21,144 bases of DNA from Actinomycetes bacterium (GCA_021793935.1 JAJYRV010000010.1:1-21144), one strand, 5' to 3'; positions 13,389-20,973 are shown, counted from the first letter of the stretch. Notes: generated by a model from the letters alone, not told the origin. Program-made: numbers and translations.

Positions 13389-14477
13389 CTAAACCATGGG
13401 GAAGGCGGGCAGGGAGACCCGAATGAGCGCGCCGATATTTCCCGGCGGGTCGACGACGGCGATCTCGCCGCCGTGCAAGCCCACGGCCCAGCGTGCGATC
13501 GCGAGCCCCAGGCCTGTGCCACCCGTCGTGGGCTGGCCGGCGTGGGTGGGGGAGTTGCCCCGTTCGAACCGCTCAAAAATTCGCTGCCGATCCTCCTCGG
13601 GGATCCCCCCGCCCTCGTCATGCACATCGATGAAGATGCGCTCGCCCTCGCGCCTGGCGGAGATCGTCACGACGCCGTCGGTGGGCGAGTGCCGCACCGC
13701 GTTCTCCAGCAGGTTCGCGAGCACCTGGCGCAGCCGGGCCTCATCGGCGGTGATGGTGAGGTCTGCGGGATGGGAATCCACGCGCCACGTGAGCGATTTC
13801 GTGCTCGTGTTCCGGGCGTCGTTGATGACGTCCTTCAGGAAGGGTCGCAGCGGGATCTCCTCCAACGACAAGTCCGCGGCACCTGCTTCCAGCCGGGACA
13901 GATCGAGGAGGTAGGACACGAGTCGGGAGAGCCGTTCGGTTTGGGCGAGGGCAGCCTCCAGCGCCGCGGGCTCTGGTTCGATCACCCCGTCGGCGAGGTT
14001 CTCCATCTGCGCCCGCAGCGCGGCGACCGGGGTGCGCAGTTCGTGGGAAACGTTCGCGACCATCTCCCGGCGTTGCGCATCGAGCGAATCCAGATCGGCA
14101 GCCATCGAGTTGAACGCCGCCGCGAGCTCTCCCACCTCGTCCTGAGAGTTCGTCGTCACCCGGGTGGAGTAGTCACCTTGGGCCATCCGACCGGCGGCCG
14201 CCGTCATCTCCCGCAGCGGCCGGGTCATGCCACGGGCGAGGATCTGGGTGACGAGGAGGGAGGCGATGAACGCGACCGGGAACGTGCGCAGCACCCCGAA
14301 CCCGAACCGCAGCCCCGCCCACGTGACGATCATATAGATGACCACCGTGGCCACGATGATGTATCCGAGCTTGGCCTTGATCGAACGGACCGGGTCTAGT
14401 GGACGTAGATCCCGGTCCCGGGCGCGGGACCACAGCGAACCGCTCGAGTGCCGTTTGGGCGCAGGGGTGGGGCTCAT
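13389..14477 (-). CDS. Sensor histidine kinase with two closely spaced membrane helices
   Basis: The 362-residue kinase has a basic cytoplasmic N-terminus (1-36). Two membrane helices (about 37-58 and 63-82) are separated by only a few residues, so there is practically no extracytoplasmic sensor domain. A HAMP domain follows (about 83-135, with EVGELAAAFNSM). The dimerisation domain has the phospho-acceptor H145 in VSHELRTP. The ATPase domain has the N box NLLENAVRHS (N259), G1 DEGGGIP (287-293) and G2 GTGLGLAI. All catalytic residues are present. The short loop resembles intramembrane-sensing kinases that detect envelope damage or antibiotics; that is inference. It starts 7 bases after the regulator gene's stop, forming one operon. 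Confidence 0.93.
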   Translation of the reverse strand: MSPTPAPKRHSSGSLWSRARDRDLRPLDPVRSIKAKLGYIIVATVVIYMIVTWAGLRFGFGVLRTFPVAFIASLLVTQILARGMTRPLREMTAAAGRMAQGDYSTRVTTNSQDEVGELAAAFNSMAADLDSLDAQRREMVANVSHELRTPVAALRAQMENLADGVIEPEPAALEAALAQTERLSRLVSYLLDLSRLEAGAADLSLEEIPLRPFLKDVINDARNTSTKSLTWRVDSHPADLTITADEARLRQVLANLLENAVRHSPTDGVVTISARREGERIFIDVHDEGGGIPEEDRQRIFERFERGNSPTHAGQPTTGGTGLGLAIARWAVGLHGGEIAVVDPPGNIGALIRVSLPAFPMV

Positions 14478-14484
14478 GGCGAAC

Positions 14485-15195
14485 TCAGGAGGCGGGTTCG
14501 AGCGCGTAGCCGACCCCGTGCACCGTGCGGATGAGGTCGGAGCCGAGTTTGCGCCGCAGCGCTTTGATGTGGGAGTCCACGGTGCGCGTGCCCGAGGCGT
14601 CGGCCCAGTCCCACACCTCCGCGAGCAGCCGCTCCCGGGAAAGCACGGTGCGTGGGCTCTGCGCGAGGCACACGAGCAGGTCGAACTCCGTGGGCGTGAG
14701 GTGGGCTTCCTCCTCCCCGCGGAACACGCGCCGCGCGCCGCGGTCGATCGAGAGGTCCCCGAGCGTGATCGGTGGCTCCCCGCTCGCGACGGAGGCGGCT
14801 GCCGAGGCGCGCTCCACGCGGCGAAGGAGCACCTTGAGTCGCGCTACGAGTTCCCGCATCGAGAACGGCTTCGTCATGTAATCATCCGCGCCCACCCCCA
14901 GCCCGATGAGCATGTCCATCTCGTCATCGCGGGCGGTGAGCATGAGCACCGGCGGCGGCAGCGCGAGGTCCGCTTGGATCCGGCGGCACACTTCCAATCC
15001 GTCGATGCCCGGGAGCATGACGTCGAGCACCACGAGATCAGGCCGCAGTTGGTTCGCCGAAGCGACCCCGCTGTGGCCGTCAACGGCGACGTGGGGGACC
15101 CAGCCTTCCGCTTGGAGGCGGCGAGCGATCTGGTTCGCGATGTCCGGTTCGTCCTCAATTATGAGCACAACGGGCGCGTCGTGATTTCCTGCCAT
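14485..15195 (-). CDS. OmpR/PhoB family response regulator
   Basis: The 236-residue product has a receiver domain (about 8-122) with the acidic pair E14-D15, phosphorylation site D58 in VVLDVMLP, T87 in MLTARD and K109 in MTKPF. The winged-helix DNA-binding domain (about 148-233) includes LTPTEFDLLVCLAQSPRTVL, then RTVDSHIKALRRKLG and HGVGYAL. I chose the ATG at 15195; six codons further upstream only a TTG is available. Downstream, the cognate kinase gene begins after 7 bases. It is divergent from the CNNM gene pair across about 120 bases, so the regulator might control those genes (not shown). A TTGTCA lies upstream, but no convincing -10 element is in the right place. Confidence 0.95.
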   Translation of the reverse strand: MAGNHDAPVVLIIEDEPDIANQIARRLQAEGWVPHVAVDGHSGVASANQLRPDLVVLDVMLPGIDGLEVCRRIQADLALPPPVLMLTARDDEMDMLIGLGVGADDYMTKPFSMRELVARLKVLLRRVERASAAASVASGEPPITLGDLSIDRGARRVFRGEEEAHLTPTEFDLLVCLAQSPRTVLSRERLLAEVWDWADASGTRTVDSHIKALRRKLGSDLIRTVHGVGYALEPAS

Positions 15196-15279
15196 GTGTT
15201 TACTGTGGCACAAACCTCATGACAAGCGGGGGAAGCCGGGTGTGTTGAGGCGGTGGGTGCGGCTAGAGTGTTGGCCACA

Positions 15280-15318
15280 ATGTCTGGTCATAGTGGCCCA
15301 GTTGAGGCAGTGGCATGA
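15280..15318 (+). CDS. Possible 12-codon upstream open reading frame in the CNNM leader
   Basis: ATG at 15280 opens a short frame encoding MSGHSGPVEAVA. Its TGA overlaps the CNNM start codon as ATGA, the arrangement used for translational coupling. A TAGAGT hexamer (15264-15269) lies 10 bases before the ATG, so a transcript would begin only a few bases ahead of it. GAGG (15304-15307), the ribosome-binding site of the main gene, lies inside this frame. A start codon with such an overlap can occur by chance, so I am cautious. Confidence 0.3.
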   Translation: MSGHSGPVEAVA

Positions 15319-16631
15319 TCCTCGACTGGATATTTGTCGGTATCGGTGTCGTACTCACGCTCGGCACCTTCGTCTTCGTTGCGGCCGAGTTCGCCCTCGT
15401 TGCCTTGGACCCCGCGGTCATCGATCGGCTCACGACCGACCCCGATCCCGCGACAGCCCGCAAGGCCGGCCGCGTGTCTAAGGCGCTGCGGCACCTTTCC
15501 ACGGAGCTCTCCGGGGCGCAGGTGGGGATCACCCTCACGACCGTGCTGCTCGGCTACACGATGCAAGCGGCGATCGCGAACCTCATCGGGGCCGCCTTCG
15601 CCCACACCGAGCTCGCGGCCGCGGCGGCGACGGTCATCGCCGTCACGTTCTCCCTCATCATCGTCAACGCGTTCTCCATGCTCGTGGGCGAGTTGATTCC
15701 CAAGAACTGGGCGATCGCCGACCCCTTGGGGGTAGCGATGCTCGTCTCCCCGGTTCAGCGGGGCTTCACCGCGCTGTTCCGGCCCCTGATCGTCATGCTC
15801 AACGCGTCCGCGAACGCGATCTTGCACAGGTTCGGGATCGAACCGAAGGAGGAACTCTCCGGAGCGCGATCCGCCCCCGAATTGGCTTCCTTGGTGCGCC
15901 ACTCAGCGCAGGCGGGAACCCTCGATGTCGGCACGGCGACCCTGCTCACCCGCTCGATCGCGATGAATGAACTCAGCGCGGTCGATGTGATGACCGACCG
16001 GCTCCGCCTCGAGACCCTCCGGAAGGATGACACGGTCGCCGATCTGCTCGAGAAGGCATACGCCACCGGTTTTTCCCGGTTCCCGCTGATCGGGGAGACC
16101 TCCGATGAAATCGCTGGGGTCGCCACGCTGCGCCGGGCGATCGCCGTGCCCTACGAGAAGCGCGGAGACGTGCCGGCAGGTGCGGTGATGGAGCCCATCT
16201 CCAGCGTCCCGGAGACGATGAATCTTGCGCCCTTGCTGCTGGAACTGCGTAACCTGGGCGCCCAGATGGCCGTCGTCGTCGATGAGTACGGCGGCACCTC
16301 CGGAATCGTCACCCTCGAAGACGTCGTCGAGGAAATCGTCGGGGAGGTCGCTGATGAGCACGACCGGCTCCGGCTCGCCGTCCGCGCCGTCGGGCCGGGA
16401 ACCTGGCTGATCCCCGGAACGCTGCGCCCCGACGAACTGGAGACCTACACCCAGATCAGCGTTCCGAACGACGCCTCCTATGAAACCATCGGCGGGCTGA
16501 TCTTGAACGAACTCGGCCGCCTGCCCAGCGTCGGTGAGAACGTCGAATTCCCCGGAGTCACCCTCACGGTGGAACGGCTATCCGGGCGCCGCATCGAACA
16601 AGTGCGGGTGCGAGTGGAGGAAAGCCAATGA
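15315..16631 (+). CDS. CNNM/HlyC-CorC family membrane protein with CBS pair
   Basis: The 438-residue product has a DUF21/CNNM membrane domain (about 1-175): a first helix running into FVAAEFALVALD, then further hydrophobic segments, and the conserved GELIPK (125-130). A CBS pair follows (about 215-345), with VVDEYGGTSGIVTLEDVVEE, and a C-terminal CorC/HlyC domain (about 355-435, with YETIGGLILNELGRLP). Family members act in magnesium or cobalt efflux, although older databases call them hemolysins. All domains are complete. GAGG 7 bases before the ATG supports the start. The stop overlaps the start of the next CNNM gene by 4 bases, so the pair is co-translated and may assemble as a heteromer (inference). 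Confidence 0.93.
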   Translation: MILDWIFVGIGVVLTLGTFVFVAAEFALVALDPAVIDRLTTDPDPATARKAGRVSKALRHLSTELSGAQVGITLTTVLLGYTMQAAIANLIGAAFAHTELAAAAATVIAVTFSLIIVNAFSMLVGELIPKNWAIADPLGVAMLVSPVQRGFTALFRPLIVMLNASANAILHRFGIEPKEELSGARSAPELASLVRHSAQAGTLDVGTATLLTRSIAMNELSAVDVMTDRLRLETLRKDDTVADLLEKAYATGFSRFPLIGETSDEIAGVATLRRAIAVPYEKRGDVPAGAVMEPISSVPETMNLAPLLLELRNLGAQMAVVVDEYGGTSGIVTLEDVVEEIVGEVADEHDRLRLAVRAVGPGTWLIPGTLRPDELETYTQISVPNDASYETIGGLILNELGRLPSVGENVEFPGVTLTVERLSGRRIEQVRVRVEESQ

Positions 16632-17671
16632 GCGTAACGACGGCGCTCCTGCTCGCCGCGGTGCTTCTCCTCGCCAACGCGTTCTTCGTCGGTGCGGAGT
16701 TCGCGATCATGTCCGTTCGGCGGGCACAACTCGAACCCCTCGTCGAGGAGGGGGTGCGCGGTTCCAAGACGACGATGTACGCCGTCGAACACGTCTCGCT
16801 CATGCTCGCCGCAGCCCAGCTCGGCATCACCGTGTGTTCGACCGGGTTGGGGGCAGTGGCCGAGCCGGCGCTCGCGGGGTTGGTGGAGGCGCCGTTGGTG
16901 CGCCTCGGCCTGCCCGCCCAGACCTCCCACATCATCGGGTTCCTCGCTGCGCTCGCGATCGTCATCTACCTGCACGTGGTGCTCGGCGAGATGGTTCCCA
17001 AGAACCTTGCAGTGGCGGGCCCCGAGCGGGCAGCGCTGTGGTTCGCGCCGCCGCTGGTGTGGATCGCGCACGTCATCAAACCCATCATCAGTGTGCTGAA
17101 CTCGATCGCCAACGCCGTGCTGCGGATGTTCGGCGTGGAACCCAAGAGTGAGGTGAGCGCCACCTTCACCGCGGAGGAGGTCGCCTCGATCGTCGCCCGT
17201 TCCCAGGCGGAGGGGATCTTGGAGGATGAGGTGGGCCTGCTGTCGGGCGCGCTGGAGTTCTCCGGCTCTCACGCGGGGGAAGTGATGGTGCCTCTCGACG
17301 GCGTCGTCTCCCTTCCCAGTGGGGTGAACATCGCCGAAGTCGAGGCGGCGGTGGCGCGGACCGGCTTCTCGCGCTTCCCGGTGCACAACGATGCGCAGGA
17401 GATCATCGGCTATCTCCATGTCAAGGACACGTTGTACGCCAAGACGGCGGAGGAACGGGAAGAACCCGTTCCCTCCTGGCGGGTGCGGGCCCTGACCAAT
17501 GCCCGCAGCACCGATGACATTGAGGACGTGCTCACGTTGATGCAACATTCCGGTGCCCACCTGGCGCTGGTTTCCGAGGGGCAAGAGCCGCTCGGGGTGA
17601 TCTTTCTGGAAGACATCCTGGAAGAACTCGTCGGCGAAGTGCGAGATTCCACGCAACGCTGGGGCCGGTAG
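16628..17671 (+). CDS. CNNM/HlyC-CorC family membrane protein lacking the C-terminal CorC/HlyC domain
   Basis: The 347-residue product repeats the plan of its upstream neighbour but is shorter. The DUF21/CNNM domain (about 1-175) has ANAFFVGAEFAIMSVRRAQL and the conserved GEMVPKNLAVAGPE (120-133). The CBS pair (about 200-335) carries HLALVSEGQEPLGVIFLEDI where the partner has the canonical DEYGG sequence, so this second CBS motif is altered. The protein ends soon after EELVGEV and has no CorC/HlyC domain, a normal architecture for the second member of such actinobacterial pairs. The start lies behind a good GGAGG 7 bases upstream and overlaps the preceding stop (ATGA). Likely role: membrane magnesium homeostasis together with its neighbour. 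Confidence 0.92.
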   Translation: MSVTTALLLAAVLLLANAFFVGAEFAIMSVRRAQLEPLVEEGVRGSKTTMYAVEHVSLMLAAAQLGITVCSTGLGAVAEPALAGLVEAPLVRLGLPAQTSHIIGFLAALAIVIYLHVVLGEMVPKNLAVAGPERAALWFAPPLVWIAHVIKPIISVLNSIANAVLRMFGVEPKSEVSATFTAEEVASIVARSQAEGILEDEVGLLSGALEFSGSHAGEVMVPLDGVVSLPSGVNIAEVEAAVARTGFSRFPVHNDAQEIIGYLHVKDTLYAKTAEEREEPVPSWRVRALTNARSTDDIEDVLTLMQHSGAHLALVSEGQEPLGVIFLEDILEELVGEVRDSTQRWGR

Positions 17672-17708
17672 TTGCGGGGCACGGTGTGAACGGGACGGGC
17701 AATTTTGT

Positions 17709-17723
17709 GTTGTTATGCACAAC
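17709..17723. repeat. Inverted repeat in the leader of the second M23 gene
   Basis: GTTGT-TATGC-ACAAC is a perfect 5-bp inverted repeat around 5 bases. It lies about 115 bases before the chosen start codon and could be an operator or a small hairpin. An AACCTG (17721-17726) just after it could also pair with a downstream CAGGTT in the same leader. Confidence 0.35.
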
Positions 17724-17837
17724 CTGTCGGCAGCGACGGAAGAAAAGCGTTATGGTTCTACAGGCAGGTTTTCCCGCACGAAGAAAATCTGCGTCAAGCC
17801 CTTGTTGTTTTCCCTTGGTAGCTGTGCCGGAGGCCGT

Positions 17838-18935
17838 GTGAACACTCAGCGATATGCACCCGCTGAGGCGTACCCAACCCGCCGCTCGCTCCGGGAAGCA
17901 GAGAAGCGAGCGCGGAAAGGCGAACGACGCACGTTTCGGCCCGTCACGCCGGAACGTGAAACGAAGGCGACCGCGCCCGAGGTCGGTTCCCGCATCCCCG
18001 AACGCACTTACGCACAGCGTGGCCCAGATTACCGGGTCCCGCAGATTCCGTTCCCGCCCGTGCGCGGGAAGTCCGAGCCGGTGAACTTCCCGATCATCCC
18101 TGAACAGGTCGACGAACTCCCTCCGGCGCCGAAGCCCGCAACCCGGCGAGGCCGGCTCGTGCCGCGGGTAGCGATCCTAGGGAGCCTCGCCGCCGCCACG
18201 ACGGTCATCCCCCTCAACGGTCCGCCCACGTCGGCCGCGAACGCGGAGGAAGGCGTGGAGTACGGCGCGACCGACGTGCTTGACGTGCTTATGGATGTTG
18301 ACCCCGAGGTCGCGGCCGAACCCGAGGCCGACGCGCTCAGCGCCGACCCGATGGTCGGGGTGCGCGCCGCCGTCTCCGCGAGCCGGAACACCGAACGGGA
18401 ACCAGGATCCTGCAGCGCGCTCGCAGGCAGCGTCAACGGCGCCGCAGCAGCTGAGGTCGCCTCCCGTGCCCCGGAAGTGGTCATGCCCCTCACCGACGGC
18501 AGCTACCGGATCTCCTCCCGTTACGGGCACCGCTCGCTGTGGGGCCGCTACTCCCTTCACACCGGGATCGACTTCGCTGCGTCCGCCGGGACCCCGATCC
18601 ACTCGATCGCCGACGGCGTCGTGGAGTACACCGGGCCGGGGAAAGCGGGCCGCTCGAGCATGCTCATCATCGTGCGCCACGAGATCGACGGCGAAACGAT
18701 CCGTTCCTGGTACGTGCACATGTACAGCAACGGGGTGTACACCGCGCCGGGACAACAGGTGAAAGCTGGCGAGGTCATCGGGTCCGTGGGATCGAACGGC
18801 AACTCCACCGGGCCGCACCTGCACTTCGAGATCCACCTCGATGACAACCTCACCACGACCGACCCGGCGGCGTGGTTAGCGAATAACGGCGCGGTTCCTC
18901 TCGATCAGGAAACTCGCGAATGCTTGGAACAATAG
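17838..18935 (+). CDS. Membrane-anchored M23 (LytM-type) zinc peptidase
   Basis: The 365-residue product has a basic, Arg-rich cytoplasmic N-terminus (1-108). A single hydrophobic segment (about 108-127, VAILGSLAAATTVIPL), an extracytoplasmic linker and a C-terminal M23 domain (about 214-335) follow. Zinc ligands and catalytic residues are present: H241 and D245 (HTGID), H294 in SWYVHMY and HLH at 327-329. It probably trims peptidoglycan cross-links. I chose GTG 17838 because GGAGG lies 4 bases upstream; the frame is open back to an ATG at 17715, which would add 41 residues of unlikely composition. Like its paralogue at 6321-7454, it has only two cysteines, C192 ahead of the domain and C362, and ends CLEQ. 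Confidence 0.9.
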   Translation: MNTQRYAPAEAYPTRRSLREAEKRARKGERRTFRPVTPERETKATAPEVGSRIPERTYAQRGPDYRVPQIPFPPVRGKSEPVNFPIIPEQVDELPPAPKPATRRGRLVPRVAILGSLAAATTVIPLNGPPTSAANAEEGVEYGATDVLDVLMDVDPEVAAEPEADALSADPMVGVRAAVSASRNTEREPGSCSALAGSVNGAAAAEVASRAPEVVMPLTDGSYRISSRYGHRSLWGRYSLHTGIDFAASAGTPIHSIADGVVEYTGPGKAGRSSMLIIVRHEIDGETIRSWYVHMYSNGVYTAPGQQVKAGEVIGSVGSNGNSTGPHLHFEIHLDDNLTTTDPAAWLANNGAVPLDQETRECLEQ

Positions 18936-18999
18936 CGGCTCCTTCGCGCAGTGGCCGGTGCTCGCAGCGCCCCACCTGATCCCAACGCGTCTCGGCACC

Positions 19000-19048
19000 G
19001 GATCACACCGGGCAACGGATCGCACCGCGGGGGCACCGGACCACACCG
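19000..19048. repeat. Three short direct repeats between convergent genes
   Basis: GGATCACACCG (19000-19010), GGATCGCACCG (19017-19027) and GGACCACACCG (19038-19048) share the consensus GGAYCRCACCG with spacings of 17 and 21 bases. They lie in the 127-base gap between the second M23 gene and the convergent mutarotase-like gene. The sequence does not form an obvious terminator. Confidence 0.5.
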
Positions 19049-19062
19049 CCGGGCGGGCGCGT

Positions 19063-19965
19063 TCACGAGAGGGTGAGCCCCCATTGCAGCAGCCACGAGG
19101 CGCCGGGGGCGAGTGCGTGGAGGCGGTCGCCGGTTCTGAACGCGTTCGCCGGGCAGGTCATCGGTTCCACCGCGAGACCCGGGCGCGGCGCGGGTGAGGG
19201 ATCGGAGCACAGCTGCCATACCCGCAACGGTTCGCGCATCCACGCGGCAGCCGTGGCGCCGTCGTCGCCGTGCAGATACACCCAGGATCTTCCCGACTCA
19301 TCGAAGCGCGGCATACCGAAGGCGTCGTCGAGCCGGAGGTCACCCAGGGGCTTCCCGCCACGGAAATCGAATTCGCGGGGAACCTGCTCCTCTGCCACGG
19401 GCAGCAGGCGGGCATCGGAGCGGAACCACGTACCCACATCCGCCGTGAGGGTCGCTCCCTCCAGGCCGCCGGGCCCCGCGGCGAGCCACGGGTGGAACCC
19501 GACCCCGAACGGCGCGGCCCTGCCGCCGTGGTTCTCCGCGCGGAAATCTACGGTGAGGTGGGCTCCCTCGAGCAGGTAGGTGATCGACAGCCGCAACGGG
19601 AAGGGATAGCCCGCACTCGCGGCGAGATCGACAGTGAACTCTGCGCGCCCGGGCGCGACCTGCGCCGGCTGCCATGGCTCGGTCATCACGAGCCCGTGAA
19701 TTGCGTTGTCTCGCTCCGGTTCGGTGAGGGGGAGGCGGTATTCCTCTCCCTCCCAGGAGTAGGTGCCCGCATCGATCCGGTTCGGCCAGGGCGCAAGTAC
19801 CGCACCGTGGGCGCCCCAGGGAAGCTCCTCTCCGAACGGGACGATCACCTCGCGGCCGGCCACCTGGAAGCGGCGAAGGTGGGCGCCGACCGTCGTGATC
19901 TCGACGCGGCTGTTCCCCGAGTGCAACTCGATGACGTCGCCGATGGGGGAATCAGATCGAGCCAT
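19063..19965 (-). CDS. Aldose 1-epimerase (galactose mutarotase-like)
   Basis: The 300-residue product belongs to the galactose-mutarotase superfamily, which interconverts alpha and beta sugar anomers. Sugar-binding LAPWPNRI lies at 57-64. The two catalytic-site histidines are H90 in NAIHG and H158 in GVGFHPWL. LDDAFG supplies D213/D214, and the general base glutamate is E267 in AVEPMTCPANAF. All expected residues are in place, so it should be active. Actinobacterial members of this branch act on glucose, galactose or hexose phosphates, and I cannot tell which applies. An AAAGGGA sequence precedes the ATG, and a TGA closes the same frame just upstream, fixing the start. No sugar transport or catabolic genes adjoin it. 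Confidence 0.9.
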   Translation of the reverse strand: MARSDSPIGDVIELHSGNSRVEITTVGAHLRRFQVAGREVIVPFGEELPWGAHGAVLAPWPNRIDAGTYSWEGEEYRLPLTEPERDNAIHGLVMTEPWQPAQVAPGRAEFTVDLAASAGYPFPLRLSITYLLEGAHLTVDFRAENHGGRAAPFGVGFHPWLAAGPGGLEGATLTADVGTWFRSDARLLPVAEEQVPREFDFRGGKPLGDLRLDDAFGMPRFDESGRSWVYLHGDDGATAAAWMREPLRVWQLCSDPSPAPRPGLAVEPMTCPANAFRTGDRLHALAPGASWLLQWGLTLS

Positions 19966-20421
19966 TGCGGCGTCCCTTTCTCATAAAAATCAATGCGCCA
20001 GTTTTGCTGGAGGCACTGATGACCCCTCAAGCTCGCGGCTCCGAAACGCGGGTGCGTGCGGATGCGCAGGGTCACGAGTCTACCCTCGGACAGCTCTACC
20101 GTGCACAGGTCGCAAGTTCCAGTTGGAGGGGTAAACGGTCCCTCTTGCCGCAGCCAGGTTTCGCGCGATGAGGGGCGCTTCGCCATCCTCGGGGAAGGCT
20201 TTACTGGCGTACCCCCGCTCGGCGTCTTCGGCTCGCTTCGACTGAATTTTGCGCCACCTAGACGTTGCGTGCACCTCGTTGGTCGCCGCTGGATTCGGCG
20301 ATCCTGCGGGCGTCAGGGCCACGGGATGAGGGTAACCAGCCGCTGTTGACTTCGGCCGGTGTTGACGTCGCGCAGGGCAGCCATCTGCCAGACTTGTTCC
20401 ACGAATCCAGGAAGGATCAAC
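19966..20421. other. 456-base stretch without a convincing gene
   Basis: This stretch separates the mutarotase-like gene from the last membrane protein. On the minus strand, 20186-19966 reads as protein-like sequence, including TCDLCTVELSEGRLVTLRIR and LRGHQCLQQNWRIDFYEKGT. However, that frame has no ribosome-binding site and runs into the mutarotase gene in a different frame, so it may be a decayed gene. GAGGG (20126-20130) and CCCTC (20140-20144) could form a small hairpin. Two TTGAC motifs lie near 20346-20367 without clear -10 partners. I see no RNA gene or known riboswitch. Confidence 0.5.
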
Positions 20422-20973
20422 GTGATATCCGAATATACCCACGCATTGGGAGAGGCGAGCCGGCATGGATGGGGGTTCCTCGCGGCGTACGGGGCCACCT
20501 GGTTGGTATGTGCAGCGTTCTGGCGTTGGGCGGCTCCGCGCGTGGCCGCGTACGCGACGCTGTTTCAGGGCATGGTTGCCTTGCCGGTTGCGTTGGGCCT
20601 GACCGCGGTGAGCGCCCGAGCCGATCGTCCCGAATTAGAAGGGATGAACTCGCTATCTGTGTTACTCAGCGCCGGTCAGTTGCTTGCATTGCCACTCGTG
20701 ATCTTTCTCGTTGCTTCGCGCCGGTACACGCTCGTGCCGTTGGCGATGGCGATCGTGCTCGTGGTGCATTTCGCCCCGTACTCGTGGCTCTACGACACCC
20801 CCTTGTACCTGGCCATGGGCGCAGCAGTGTCGATCGGCGCTACCGCCGCGATGGGACTCAAAGGCCGAGCCGACCTGACGGAGGAGCAGCGTTCAGCGAT
20901 GCAGGCAGGGCGCACGAGCGTGGTCACGGGTCTCGTGCTGGTTGCCAGCGCCGCCATCGCGTGGTTCCTGTAG
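20422..20973 (+). CDS. Four-to-six-helix membrane protein, DUF7010-like
   Basis: The 183-residue product is hydrophobic. Helices appear around 17-34 (WGFLAAYGATWLVCAAFW), 43-63, 76-98 (LSVLLSAGQLLALPLVIFLV), 102-118, 126-144 and 166-182. The motif VVHFAPYSWLYDTPLYLAM (114-132) resembles the HFxPYxWLY signature I associate with DUF7010 membrane proteins of unknown function. Between the last two helices is a charged segment with LTEEQRSAM. I chose GTG 20422 because GAAGGA lies 6 bases upstream; extending further gives polar residues without a family match. The function is unknown, and the gene stands alone in front of the repeats at the window end. Confidence 0.7.
   Translation: MISEYTHALGEASRHGWGFLAAYGATWLVCAAFWRWAAPRVAAYATLFQGMVALPVALGLTAVSARADRPELEGMNSLSVLLSAGQLLALPLVIFLVASRRYTLVPLAMAIVLVVHFAPYSWLYDTPLYLAMGAAVSIGATAAMGLKGRADLTEEQRSAMQAGRTSVVTGLVLVASAAIAWFL

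Noticed and set aside
13272..14399. 375-codon plus-strand frame opposite the histidine kinase gene
   Set aside because: It is antisense to a kinase with all catalytic motifs intact, and its composition is that of a shadow frame.
15196..15213. Longer response-regulator start at 15213
   Set aside because: The codon there is TTG, and the ATG at 15195 already gives a normal receiver-domain N-terminus.
16478..17722. 414-codon minus-strand frame opposite the CNNM pair
   Set aside because: It overlaps two genes with complete CNNM and CBS motifs and is rich in His, Gly, Asp and Arg without family features.
17672..17837. c-di-AMP (ydaO-type) riboswitch before the M23 gene
   Set aside because: The context fits, but the conserved ydaO sequence blocks are not visible.
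17715..17837. ATG at 17715 as the start of the second M23 gene
   Set aside because: It sits within an inverted repeat with no ribosome-binding site and adds residues unlike an M23 N-terminus; GTG 17838 has GGAGG upstream.
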